From NCBI GenBank assembly GCA_937893815.1, contig CALCSH010000085.1, positions 1 through 13,865 on the forward strand: a stretch of 13,865 nucleotides of DNA, given 5' to 3'. This stretch comes from an uncultured Anaerolineae bacterium (GTDB lineage: Bacteria > Chloroflexota > Anaerolineae > Anaerolineales > UBA11858). The notes below the pieces were generated by a model. That model made no database searches, was not told the origin of the DNA, and saw nothing but the letters and a program-made list of their open reading frames with translations. Both the position numbers and the translations under genes were made by a program. How positions within the stretch are numbered: position 1 is the first letter of the stretch; each line of letters begins with the position of its first letter. Positions 1 through 6,468 of the stretch are shown piece after piece.

Positions 1-2258
1 CTGGCTATGCTGGCATTACCCAAGTCGATTTCAATTTTGAAAATGGCCACTTGAAGGCTGCCTTTGACCCCAATATCATCTCACAAGATCAGGTCATGCA
101 TCTGGTGCGAAAATCTGGGGAGGAAGCTTATTCGCGGGTGGCTCACTGTGCTGCCAAAGCCCAATATGGCGAAGAAGCCTGCTCACATTGCACCCTCGAG
201 TTGAGTCAACGTTTGCAGACCCAGTTCCAAACGATCGCTGGTCTGCCCGAAGCGCGGATTGTAGGTAACGAAATTACGGCCACGTTAAACCAGACCCTGG
301 TGATGAGCCACGAAACATCGGATGTCGAATTGACATTATCGATGCAAGAAAAAAAGCGCGTGCCTCCACGCGGCAAGTTCAGTACCGAACAGATCGAAAT
401 TATTTTCACCGTTCTAACAGCTGTCACAGGCATTGCAGGTTTTGTCGCTTCGCTGATGAGCGTACATGCGTTGGTGGTTGGTTTGCTGTATACCGCGGCT
501 TATGCCTTCGGCGGCTATTTTGGTCTGCTCGAAAGCATCACTGCACTGAAAGCCAAAACCCTGAATGTGGATCTATTGATGATCCTGGCCTCAATTGGCG
601 CCGCGATAATTGGGCAGCCTGCGGAAGGCGCTATATTGCTCTTTCTCTTCTCGCTCTCCAATACTTTGCAATCCTACGCCATGGACCGTAGCCGCAAGGC
701 CATCGAAAAATTACTGGATTTGCGCCCTGCAACGGCTTTACGAAAACAGGGGGATACGCTAACAGAAGTATCCATTGATCGTTTGCGCCTGGGAGATGTA
801 GTTGTGGTCCGACCTGGAGAGCGCTTTCCAATTGACGGCCAGGTGTTAGCAGGCGAATCACAAGTCGATCAATCGCCGATTACTGGCGAATCGATCCCTG
901 TCAGGAAAACGCCCGGTGACGAGGTTTTTGCCGGTACCGTCAATGGCAGCGCCGCGCTCGAAATCCGCGTCAATCGTCTGGCGGAAGATACCACCCTGGC
1001 ACGTATTGTCAAAATGGTAGAAGAAGCCCAAAGTACGAAGGCCAACACCCAGCGCATGCTGGATAACTTCGAAGAGGTGTATGCAATTTTCGTTCTCGGT
1101 GCTGCGACTTTATTGGTAATTATTCCCTACTTCATCATGGGGCAGGCATTTGATCCCGTTTTTTATCGCGCCATGACCTGGCTGGTTGTCGCATCGCCTT
1201 GTGCGCTGGTGATTTCCACCCCAGCCAGTTTCCTGTCGGCGATAGCCAACGCGGCGCGGCAGGGTGTACTTTTCAAGGGTGGCGCACATATGGAACGCGC
1301 TGCCGAGCTAAAGGTCGTTGCCTTTGATAAAACCGGGACACTAACCAACGGAACCCCCCAGTTGATGCACCTGAAAGCCGCCGAGGGTGTTGACGAAGGC
1401 ACCTTTTTACAATGGGTTGCGGCTGTGGAATCGCGCTCGGAGCATCCGCTGGCGAATGCTATCGTCCAGGCTGCTCAGAAACGCGGCATCGAATTACCTT
1501 CCGCGGTGGATTTCCGTGCGCTGGTTGGGCAAGGCGTGGAGGGCAAAGTAGAAGGGAATAAAATCTGGATTGGCAACGAGAGGCTCTATGCAGAACGCGG
1601 GCTGACGGTGCCGCAGTACCTATTGGATGAGATGTGCTCGCTCGAAGACACCGGACAAACAGTTATGCTGGCCTATAATGCCACAGCAGCAACCTGGCTG
1701 GGGACCCTGGCCCTGGCGGATACGCTGCGCGAAGACGCCCTACAAATGGTCACCACACTCAAAAATATCGGCATCAAACATGTCGTCATGCTGACCGGCG
1801 ATAATGCCCGCGTGGCCGCAGAAATAGCCGACCGCGCCGGGGTAGACGAATACCACGCGGGTTTACTGCCCCAGGATAAAGTCACCGCGCTTAAACGATT
1901 GCAAAACCAATATGGCCCTGTGGCGATGGTGGGCGATGGCGTAAACGATGCGCCCTCACTGGCTACCGCCGATGTGGGTATCGCGATGGGCGGCGCCGGC
2001 ACAGATGTCGCCATTGAAACCGCTGATATTGTCCTCATGTCAGATGATTTGAGCAAAATCCCCTTCACCATCGAATTGGCGCGCCGTGCCAAACGCGTCG
2101 TCTGGCAAAACCTGACCTTTTCGCTGGCAGTCATTGTTTTGCTGGTTGCGGGTGCCTTCGGCATCCATATGCCCTTACCATTGGGTGTAGTTGGTCACGA
2201 AGGCAGTACAGTAATTGTGGTGATTAATGGTCTGCGTCTGCTAAAATATAAAGTATAA
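1..2258 (+). CDS. P1B-4-type heavy-metal-transporting P-type ATPase, 5' end outside window
   Basis: Membrane ATPase that exports transition metals. The reading frame is open to the window edge (first full codon at base 3), so a TTG at 51 is not the start. The first visible residues (GYAGITQVDFNFENG, then FDPNIIS) resemble the second half of an HMA metal-binding domain, and its CxxC would lie upstream. Cysteines and a histidine follow (HC, then ACSHC, about bases 147-230). P-type motifs appear in order: TGES 882-893, SPC in a membrane helix 1194-1202, DKTGT with the phosphorylated Asp at 1326-1328, SEHP 1437-1448, GDGVND 1932-1949, and HEGST in the last helix 2196-2210. SPC plus HEGST is the established signature of the P1B-4 subgroup (Co, Fe, sometimes Zn), unlike the CPC of Cu or Zn/Cd pumps. 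The family assignment is firm; the metal is inferred. Confidence 0.93.
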   Translation, partial: GYAGITQVDFNFENGHLKAAFDPNIISQDQVMHLVRKSGEEAYSRVAHCAAKAQYGEEACSHCTLELSQRLQTQFQTIAGLPEARIVGNEITATLNQTLVMSHETSDVELTLSMQEKKRVPPRGKFSTEQIEIIFTVLTAVTGIAGFVASLMSVHALVVGLLYTAAYAFGGYFGLLESITALKAKTLNVDLLMILASIGAAIIGQPAEGAILLFLFSLSNTLQSYAMDRSRKAIEKLLDLRPATALRKQGDTLTEVSIDRLRLGDVVVVRPGERFPIDGQVLAGESQVDQSPITGESIPVRKTPGDEVFAGTVNGSAALEIRVNRLAEDTTLARIVKMVEEAQSTKANTQRMLDNFEEVYAIFVLGAATLLVIIPYFIMGQAFDPVFYRAMTWLVVASPCALVISTPASFLSAIANAARQGVLFKGGAHMERAAELKVVAFDKTGTLTNGTPQLMHLKAAEGVDEGTFLQWVAAVESRSEHPLANAIVQAAQKRGIELPSAVDFRALVGQGVEGKVEGNKIWIGNERLYAERGLTVPQYLLDEMCSLEDTGQTVMLAYNATAATWLGTLALADTLREDALQMVTTLKNIGIKHVVMLTGDNARVAAEIADRAGVDEYHAGLLPQDKVTALKRLQNQYGPVAMVGDGVNDAPSLATADVGIAMGGAGTDVAIETADIVLMSDDLSKIPFTIELARRAKRVVWQNLTFSLAVIVLLVAGAFGIHMPLPLGVVGHEGSTVIVVINGLRLLKYKV

Positions 2259-2326
2259 AAAATTTTGGCTCTTGTGTGATTGATGCACAGGCAATTCCCT
2301 TGTCAGGTCAAGGAGACTCCCCCAAA

Positions 2327-2521
2327 ATGATCAAACCCGCTCCCATCCGCCCAATCGATTCCCCTACGGTTGTTGGGAAAATTTTCGGCACGCCAATTGT
2401 GGTAGTAGGAAAAACCTGGCTGCCAATAACCGAATTCATCGTCGTAGTGACTCAACCGCTTTTGCACAATTTTTCAGAGTTTCTTTCAGCCGTTCTCAAG
2501 GAACCATTTTTCAACAACTGA
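2327..2521 (+). CDS. small hypothetical protein, 64 aa
   Basis: I do not recognise a family. The frame is open from a GTG at 2276, but the ATG at 2327 is preceded by AAGGAG at 2310-2315 (11-nt spacer) and is the better start. The product begins MIKPAPIRPIDSPTVVGKIF and has a moderately hydrophobic centre (TPIVVVG, then ITEFIVVVTQPLL) that could be one weak membrane segment. The phrase GKIFGTPIVVVGKTWLPI loosely recalls the N-terminal start of site-2-protease-like (M50) proteins, but no HExxH or later helices follow, so it would be only a fragment; this is speculation. It lies 68 nt after the ATPase and ends 14 nt before the signal peptidase ATG, so it is probably co-transcribed with the latter. 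Good ribosome-binding site and tight spacing favour a real gene. Confidence 0.5.
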   Translation: MIKPAPIRPIDSPTVVGKIFGTPIVVVGKTWLPITEFIVVVTQPLLHNFSEFLSAVLKEPFFNN

Positions 2522-2524
2522 TTC

Positions 2525-2530
2525 AGGTGG
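2525..2530 (+). promoter_or_regulatory. ribosome binding site deciding the signal peptidase start
   Basis: AGGTGG lies 5 nt before the ATG at 2536. The GTG at 2527, which would give a slightly longer protein, is inside this site, so the ATG is preferred. Confidence 0.6.
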
Positions 2531-2535
2531 CATCC

Positions 2536-3090
2536 ATGGAAACACAGCAACCTTCTCAACCTCCCCATTCCTATCTTTCTGTCCTGTTCAAATTTGCATG
2601 GGAAATCATCAGCGTCATCGTTCCAGCGCTGGTCATAGCTTTATTCATTAACGTATACGTCGCCGAAGCGGTCAGCATTGAAGCCGGTTCCAGCATGGAG
2701 CCAAATATGTACGTGGGCTATCATGTGATGACCGAGAAAATTTCCTACCACCTGCACCTGCCTCAACGCGGAGATATTGTCGTTGTGGATGTGCCCGGTG
2801 AAAAAGCCGCTCTCATCAAACGCGTGATCGGTTTGCCGGGAGAAACCATTGAAGTTCATGGCGGGCATACTTATACCAACGGAGAACGGATCAATGAGCC
2901 GTGGATCACCTATTTCGGCGGACCAGAATATCCTGCTACCCTGATCCCCAGCACACAACTATTCATCATGGGGGATAATCGCATGGTATCGCGCGATTCT
3001 CGGGCAATTGGGCCGGTTCCACTCGACACGGTTGAACGTCGAGCCTGGCTGGTATATTGGCCCTGGAGCGAGATTGAATTCATTCCCTGA
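2536..3090 (+). CDS. lepB: signal peptidase I
   Basis: Membrane-bound serine/lysine peptidase that removes signal peptides from exported proteins. The product is 184 aa from the ATG at 2536, normal for short bacterial type I enzymes. A single hydrophobic anchor lies at about residues 22-41 after a short Pro/Gln-rich cytoplasmic tail. Family boxes are in order: SSMEP with the nucleophile Ser53, GD at 79-80, KRVIGLPGE with the general-base Lys95, then GDNR at 146-149 and SRDSRAIGPV from 152. All catalytic residues are present. The gene follows the 64-aa small gene by 14 nt. No metal-pump link is implied by its position after the ATPase. Identification is secure; physiological substrates cannot be told from sequence, although the lipoprotein at 9000-10319 would instead use signal peptidase II. 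Confidence 0.96.
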   Translation: METQQPSQPPHSYLSVLFKFAWEIISVIVPALVIALFINVYVAEAVSIEAGSSMEPNMYVGYHVMTEKISYHLHLPQRGDIVVVDVPGEKAALIKRVIGLPGETIEVHGGHTYTNGERINEPWITYFGGPEYPATLIPSTQLFIMGDNRMVSRDSRAIGPVPLDTVERRAWLVYWPWSEIEFIP

Positions 3091-3092
3091 TG

Positions 3093-3108
3093 GCGGCTCC
3101 CCAGCCGC
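3093..3108 (+). other. GC-rich hairpin just after lepB
   Basis: GCGGCT and AGCCGC form a 6-bp stem around a CCCC loop, starting 2 nt after the lepB stop. No T run follows, so it is not a canonical intrinsic terminator. It may protect the 3' end of the transcript or be chance. Confidence 0.4.
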
Positions 3109-3134
3109 GGGGGCACATCCCACCAATCAGCTGC

Positions 3135-3163
3135 TTGATTCTGAATCCAAAATACTATAAAAT
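3135..3163 (+). promoter_or_regulatory. sigma70-type promoter candidate for spoVS
   Basis: TTGATT at 3135-3140 and TAAAAT at 3158-3163 are separated by 17 nt. They match the consensus at 4/6 and 5/6 positions. The spacing puts the transcription start about 35 nt before the spoVS ATG. Confidence 0.5.
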
Positions 3164-3205
3164 GAAACTAAGTGACCTCAATCCTATACGAAAGAGGAAT
3201 ACAAA

Positions 3206-3496
3206 ATGGAAACAGCGAACGACACAATTGGTCACATTGATACGATAAAGGTCGCCGCAAACTCTCGCACGTCTGCAGTGGCCGGCGCGATTGCCGGGGT
3301 ATTTCGCGAACACCAGCACGCTGAAGTGCAGGCCATTGGAGCCAGCGCTGTCAACCAGGCCGTAAAAGCACTGGCCCTTGCCAGGAACTACCTCAGCGAA
3401 GATGGGCATGATATCGTTTGCGTCCCTTATTTCGTTGATGTCGAAATTGACGGCAAAGTTCGTACAGCGATCCGCTTTATCGTCGAACATCACTAG
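3206..3496 (+). CDS. spoVS: stage V sporulation protein S (SpoVS) family
   Basis: Small (96 aa) Alba-like protein of the SpoVS family. Hallmarks are KVAANSRTSAVAGAIAGVFRE near the N-terminus, the strongly conserved core EVQAIGASAVNQAVKALALAR in the middle, and DIVCVPYFVDVEIDGKVRTAI towards the end, which is nearly the whole family profile. In Bacillus the protein is needed for spore coat and septation steps; homologues occur widely in bacteria that do not sporulate, where the role is unclear and nucleic-acid binding is suspected from the fold. AAGAGG about 9 nt before the ATG supports the start. It looks monocistronic: it has its own promoter and a weak terminator plus a new promoter follow. 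No other sporulation gene is in the window except the SpoIIIAA-like ATPase at 6653. Confidence 0.93.
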   Translation: METANDTIGHIDTIKVAANSRTSAVAGAIAGVFREHQHAEVQAIGASAVNQAVKALALARNYLSEDGHDIVCVPYFVDVEIDGKVRTAIRFIVEHH

Positions 3497-3545
3497 GCCA
3501 TTTTTAGCAACGGCGTTTACCTAATCGTCGGTTACTGGGGGTTTA

Positions 3546-3562
3546 GGCGCGTTGAACGCGCC
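3546..3562 (+). repeat. short perfect palindrome between spoVS and pdxS
   Basis: GGCGCGTT and AACGCGCC flank a single G, giving an 8-bp inverted repeat. No T run follows. It could be an operator half-site pair or an RNA hairpin; function unknown. Confidence 0.35.
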
Positions 3563-3596
3563 AACAGTTATATCCCAAATATCATCCCCGCTCAAA

Positions 3597-3630
3597 CGAA
3601 AACTCCGTGCAAACAACTCGCACTTTTTTC
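3597..3630 (+). terminator. weak intrinsic terminator candidate after spoVS
   Basis: GTGC (3607-3610) and GCAC (3620-3623) form a short stem immediately followed by six Ts (3624-3629). Upstream GAAAA can extend pairing with the T run across a bulge. The stem is short, so confidence is low. Confidence 0.35.
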
Positions 3631-3648
3631 TAAACCCTCATCCCTCAA

Positions 3649-3677
3649 TTGCCGGTGAATTGGCGGCATGGTAGAAT
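3649..3677 (+). promoter_or_regulatory. extended -10 promoter candidate for the pdxST operon
   Basis: TTGCCG (3649-3654) and TAGAAT (3672-3677) are separated by exactly 17 nt, and TG at 3669-3670 gives an extended -10 (TGnTAGAAT). This is the best sigma70-like promoter in the window. Transcription would start near 3684, about 108 nt before pdxS. Confidence 0.6.
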
Positions 3678-3791
3678 CAGACATCTCATATATTTCAACC
3701 CTTTGAGCATGCCTTTTCGTGAAAACGTGTGAGTTTTATCTTGCGCTGTGCAAATTGATGTGCTCGAATTACAGGGAAAGAAGGAAGAAAG

Positions 3792-4679
3792 ATGGAAAAA
3801 CAAGTAGGTACTTTTGCAGTAAAGAAAGGTTTGGCTCAAATGCTCAAAGGTGGGGTAATTATGGATGTTGTTACCCCAGAACACGCTCGCATTGCGGAAG
3901 AAGCAGGAGCGGTGGCAGTGATGGCGTTGGAACGTGTTCCCGCCGATATTCGCGCCTTCGGGGGCGTGGCTCGCATGAGCGACCCCGGACTGATTGATGA
4001 AATTATGCAGACAGTTTCTATTCCTGTCATGGCAAAAGTTCGCATTGGTCATTTCGTTGAAGCACAAATTCTAGAATCGCTAGGTGTGGATTATATTGAC
4101 GAATCCGAGGTTTTGACACCTGCCGATGAAGAACACCATATCAATAAACACGACTTCAAGATTCCCTTTGTGTGTGGTTGCCGCAACCTGGGCGAAGCCC
4201 TGCGCCGAATTGGGGAAGGCGCAGCCATGATCCGCACCAAAGGCGAAGCCGGCACTGGCGATGTAGTTGAAGCTGTTCGTCACGCCCGCACTGTTCTGGG
4301 CGAAATTCGCCGTTTGCAGAATATGCTCGATGAAGAATTAATGAGCTATGCCAAGAATATTGGCGCACCCTATGAATTGGTAAAAGAAGTAAAGGAATTG
4401 GGGCGCCTGCCCGTGGTCAATTTTGCGGCTGGCGGCATTGCGACACCTGCCGATGCGGCCTTAATGATGCAACTCGGCGTAGATGGCGTTTTCGTAGGCT
4501 CAGGCATTTTCAAGTCGGGCGATCCTGCCCAGCGCGCCGCAGCTATCGTCAAAGCCACGACACACTTCAGAGATGCAGCTATCCTCGTCGAGGTCAGCCG
4601 CAATCTGGGTGAGCCGATGGTCGGACGCCAGATATCCGACATTCCTGAAGCAGATCTGATTGCCCAGCGCGGATGGTAG
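3792..4679 (+). CDS. pdxS: pyridoxal 5'-phosphate synthase, lyase subunit PdxS
   Basis: Synthase subunit of the DXP-independent vitamin B6 route. It condenses ribose 5-phosphate, glyceraldehyde 3-phosphate and ammonia from PdxT into PLP, in a cytosolic 12+12 complex. The 295-aa length is typical. Sequence hallmarks are GGVIMDVVTPEHARIAEE with Asp25, VSIPVMAKVRIGHFVEAQ with the Schiff-base Lys82, YIDESEVLTPADEEHHINKH, PFVCGCRNLGEALRRI and IRTKGEAGTGDVVEAVRH with the second catalytic Lys150; these correspond to Asp24, Lys81 and Lys149 of the Bacillus enzyme. The C-terminal GGIATPADAALMMQLGVDGVFVGSGIFKSGDP phosphate-binding region is intact. AAGGA ends 6 nt before the ATG. pdxT follows in the same direction, but 193 nt away because a MITE sits between them. 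Confidence 0.98.
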   Translation: MEKQVGTFAVKKGLAQMLKGGVIMDVVTPEHARIAEEAGAVAVMALERVPADIRAFGGVARMSDPGLIDEIMQTVSIPVMAKVRIGHFVEAQILESLGVDYIDESEVLTPADEEHHINKHDFKIPFVCGCRNLGEALRRIGEGAAMIRTKGEAGTGDVVEAVRHARTVLGEIRRLQNMLDEELMSYAKNIGAPYELVKEVKELGRLPVVNFAAGGIATPADAALMMQLGVDGVFVGSGIFKSGDPAQRAAAIVKATTHFRDAAILVEVSRNLGEPMVGRQISDIPEADLIAQRGW

Positions 4680-4700
4680 TATAACCAGTATTCAGTAGCC

Positions 4701-4736
4701 AGTGAACAGTAATCAGTTCGCTGGTTACTGTTCGCT
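4701..4736 (+). repeat. 16-bp hairpin with TTCG loop after pdxS
   Basis: Bases 4701-4716 pair with 4721-4736 around TTCG, with only two G-T type mismatches in 16 bp. The surrounding sequence is built from related CAGT/ACTG words. No T run follows, so it is not a standard terminator. It lies outside the adjacent MITE and predates or is independent of it. Confidence 0.55.
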
Positions 4737-4742
4737 TCACAT

Positions 4743-4867
4743 TGAACACTGGGTCTCTGAGATTTCGCAAGGTAAAGCCCAGATTTGGGGGTGTGGCGGG
4801 TGTGAAACACCCGCCACACCCCCAAATCTGGGAACCTCCACGCAAAGTCTCAAAGAGCCTGAACACT
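4743..4867 (+). mobile_element. MITE copy 1 (109 bp) with 8-bp target duplication
   Basis: The element proper is 4751-4859, flanked by exact TGAACACT copies at 4743-4750 and 4860-4867. Left tip GGGTCTCTGAGA and right tip (reverse complement) GGCTCTTTGAGA agree at 14 of the first 18 positions. Inside lies a perfect 25-bp stem (4778-4802 with 4808-4832) around a TGAAA loop. It encodes no transposase, and its non-coding short format fits a MITE moved in trans. It lies between pdxS and pdxT. Without it, and with one target copy, the pdxS-pdxT gap would be 76 nt. Copy 2 at 6477-6586 shares the tips and the core word ATTTGGGGGTGTG. 8-bp duplications and GGCTCTT-like tips are known for the ISL3 family; that link is inference. 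Confidence 0.88.
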
Positions 4868-4872
4868 TAAAC

Positions 4873-5457
4873 ATGAACATTGGTGTACTGGCCCTACAAG
4901 GCGATTTTGCCGAACATATCGTTATCCTGAAACGCATCGGCGTGGAAACACGCGAAGTGCGTTTGCCGCGGCATTTGGACGAACTAGATGGATTGATCAT
5001 CCCCGGCGGCGAATCAACTACGATTGGCAAGCTGGCAATTGATTTTAATATTATGGAACCGCTGCGCACCTTCGGGCGCGAAAAGGCAATCTGGGGAACC
5101 TGCGCCGGGGCCATTTTTCTCTCCAAGGATGCCCGCCGCGAACAACCCTTACTGGAGTTGATGGACATCTCCGTTGAGCGCAATGCCTTTGGGCGTCAGG
5201 TCGATAGTTTTGAGATCGAGATTGATATTCCCGCACTCGCAACCATCTCAGAGAACCAAGCTCCTTATCATGCCATTTTCATCCGTGCCCCATTGATTGA
5301 ATCTGTCTTTGCGGATGCGGAGGTGCTGGCTGCGCTGCCGGATGGCCGCATCGTCGCGGCTCGTCAGGGGCACTGGCTGGCAACAGCTTTCCACCCCGAA
5401 CTTACCCCGGATGACCGCTTCCACCGTTACTTTATCGGGATGGCGGCAAAAAAATAA
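4873..5457 (+). CDS. pdxT: pyridoxal 5'-phosphate synthase, glutaminase subunit PdxT
   Basis: Class I glutamine amidotransferase that hydrolyses glutamine and channels ammonia to PdxS. It is 194 aa from the ATG at 4873 (MNIGVLALQGDFAEH), the usual family start and length. The triad is visible: nucleophile Cys77 in GTCAGA, His174 and Glu176 in FHPELT, with the oxyanion-loop PGGEST at 44-49. VERNAFGRQVDSFE (101-114) is the family signature. The frame is open back to an ATG at 4702, but that extension of 57 codons translates the hairpin and the MITE and has no family counterpart, so I reject it. No strong ribosome-binding site precedes 4873; the AAAGAG at the MITE's right tip is about 15 nt away. 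The insertion may have removed an original site or weakened coupling to pdxS. Confidence 0.97.
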   Translation: MNIGVLALQGDFAEHIVILKRIGVETREVRLPRHLDELDGLIIPGGESTTIGKLAIDFNIMEPLRTFGREKAIWGTCAGAIFLSKDARREQPLLELMDISVERNAFGRQVDSFEIEIDIPALATISENQAPYHAIFIRAPLIESVFADAEVLAALPDGRIVAARQGHWLATAFHPELTPDDRFHRYFIGMAAKK

Positions 5458-5460
5458 AAT

Positions 5461-6465
5461 ATGCTTCTGCGGCCCTTTAGTTGGCGTGATCTTCTGACCC
5501 TGCATCAATACCGCCGCCAGAGTGTTTATCTCGATAGCGCTCTTGCGGCTACCCACGGAACACTGCATCCGGCGGTGTTGCTGGGTGGCCTCACGTCGCT
5601 GGCCGGGATTCGAGCCTGGGTTTGTGAAAACGCAGACTCGCCCCCTCTGATAGGCATCAGCCATCACCCCGCTGGATTTCCCTCCGCCCGGATTGCATAT
5701 CTAACCCCCGCAGAAGCGCTCGCTTCGCCCTGTACGCCAAAATTACTAGAGCAGCTCGCCAGACAATCGGGCGAAAATGGTGCTTTTCACGTTCTCGCCG
5801 AAATTAATGCGGGAGTACCGCTCTTCGAAAGCATGCGGCAAAGCGGCTTCACAGCCTATACGCGGCAGCGAATTTGGGTTGTCGAATCACTACCAACCGC
5901 AGAAGATGCACTCTCTGAGTGGCGCTTCGCTCAACCCGACAACCAGAATGCCATACAAGCATTAGGCCGCCAGATCATCCCCGAATATATTCTCAACGTG
6001 GAGCCTATTGCAGTAACACCCAATTTGGGGTTGATCAGTATTCAGGATGGAAAAGCCGGTGGCTACGCCGAAATTCGCTATGGCGGGCGCGGCATCTGGG
6101 TGAAGCCCATCATCCACCCAGATGCAGAAGATGCCGAACAAATGCTCATTCAATTATTGCACGCCATCCCCGAGCGCCGAATGCGCCCACTTCACGTGTG
6201 TATCCGCGCTTACCAGCCTCATCTCGAACCCGCTTTGGAGGCATTTGGCAGCACCCCGGGCAGCGAACAAACCCTGATGATCAAACATCTGGCCATTCAT
6301 CTCAAAGTTCGTGAGACCTTCAAACGTCCCAGTTTTGATGCCCAGCCCGAAGCACCAACGCCAATGATCCATTCGAAACAGAACATAATTTCATTGGCCT
6401 TTACCCACAAAGGCAAGAAATCCGCAGCGAAAGTTCGGGTACCAAAAGCGACACCCAACAAGTGA
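5461..6465 (+). CDS. GNAT-like acetyltransferase-fold protein, hypothetical
   Basis: A 334-aa soluble protein starting 3 nt after the pdxT stop, so probably translated from the same mRNA. The opening MLLRPFSWRDLLTLHQYRRQ is typical of the first strand-helix of GNAT acetyltransferases. FHVLAEINAGVPLFESMRQSGFTAYTRQRIWVV (about residues 108-140) resembles GNAT motif B, where 'GF..Y.RQ' follows a helix. A second, weaker alpha/beta unit follows (ISIQDGKAGGYAEIRYGGRGIWVKPIIHPD, then LLHAIPERRMRPLHVCIRAYQ). The acetyl-CoA loop Q/RxxGxG/A is not clearly present in either half, so catalytic activity is doubtful. The last 60 residues are low complexity and basic. MITE copy 2 begins 11 nt after the stop. 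Substrate unknown; a direct role in PLP metabolism is not supported beyond position. Confidence 0.7.
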   Translation: MLLRPFSWRDLLTLHQYRRQSVYLDSALAATHGTLHPAVLLGGLTSLAGIRAWVCENADSPPLIGISHHPAGFPSARIAYLTPAEALASPCTPKLLEQLARQSGENGAFHVLAEINAGVPLFESMRQSGFTAYTRQRIWVVESLPTAEDALSEWRFAQPDNQNAIQALGRQIIPEYILNVEPIAVTPNLGLISIQDGKAGGYAEIRYGGRGIWVKPIIHPDAEDAEQMLIQLLHAIPERRMRPLHVCIRAYQPHLEPALEAFGSTPGSEQTLMIKHLAIHLKVRETFKRPSFDAQPEAPTPMIHSKQNIISLAFTHKGKKSAAKVRVPKATPNK

Positions 6466-6468
6466 GCA

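Larger units (their letters stand above)
3497..3791 (+). other. 295-nt intergenic region between spoVS and pdxS
   Basis: Holds no convincing gene. From left to right I see the palindrome at 3546-3562, the weak terminator near 3607-3629, a promoter at 3649-3677, and a 5' leader of about 105-110 nt for pdxS that contains a 12-bp palindrome (TTTTC-GT-GAAAA, 3714-3725). A MocR/PdxR-type operator with repeated sites is not evident. Confidence 0.5.

Noticed and set aside
1673..2164. 163-codon minus-strand frame
   Set aside because: It is antisense to the conserved ATPase hinge region and has no ribosome-binding site or recognisable domain.
51..2258. TTG at 51 as the ATPase start
   Set aside because: The frame is open back to base 3 with HMA-like residues, so the gene continues upstream of the window.
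4751..4859. MITE copy 1 as an intrinsic terminator of pdxS
   Set aside because: No T run follows the stem on either strand, and the flanking duplications show an insertion.
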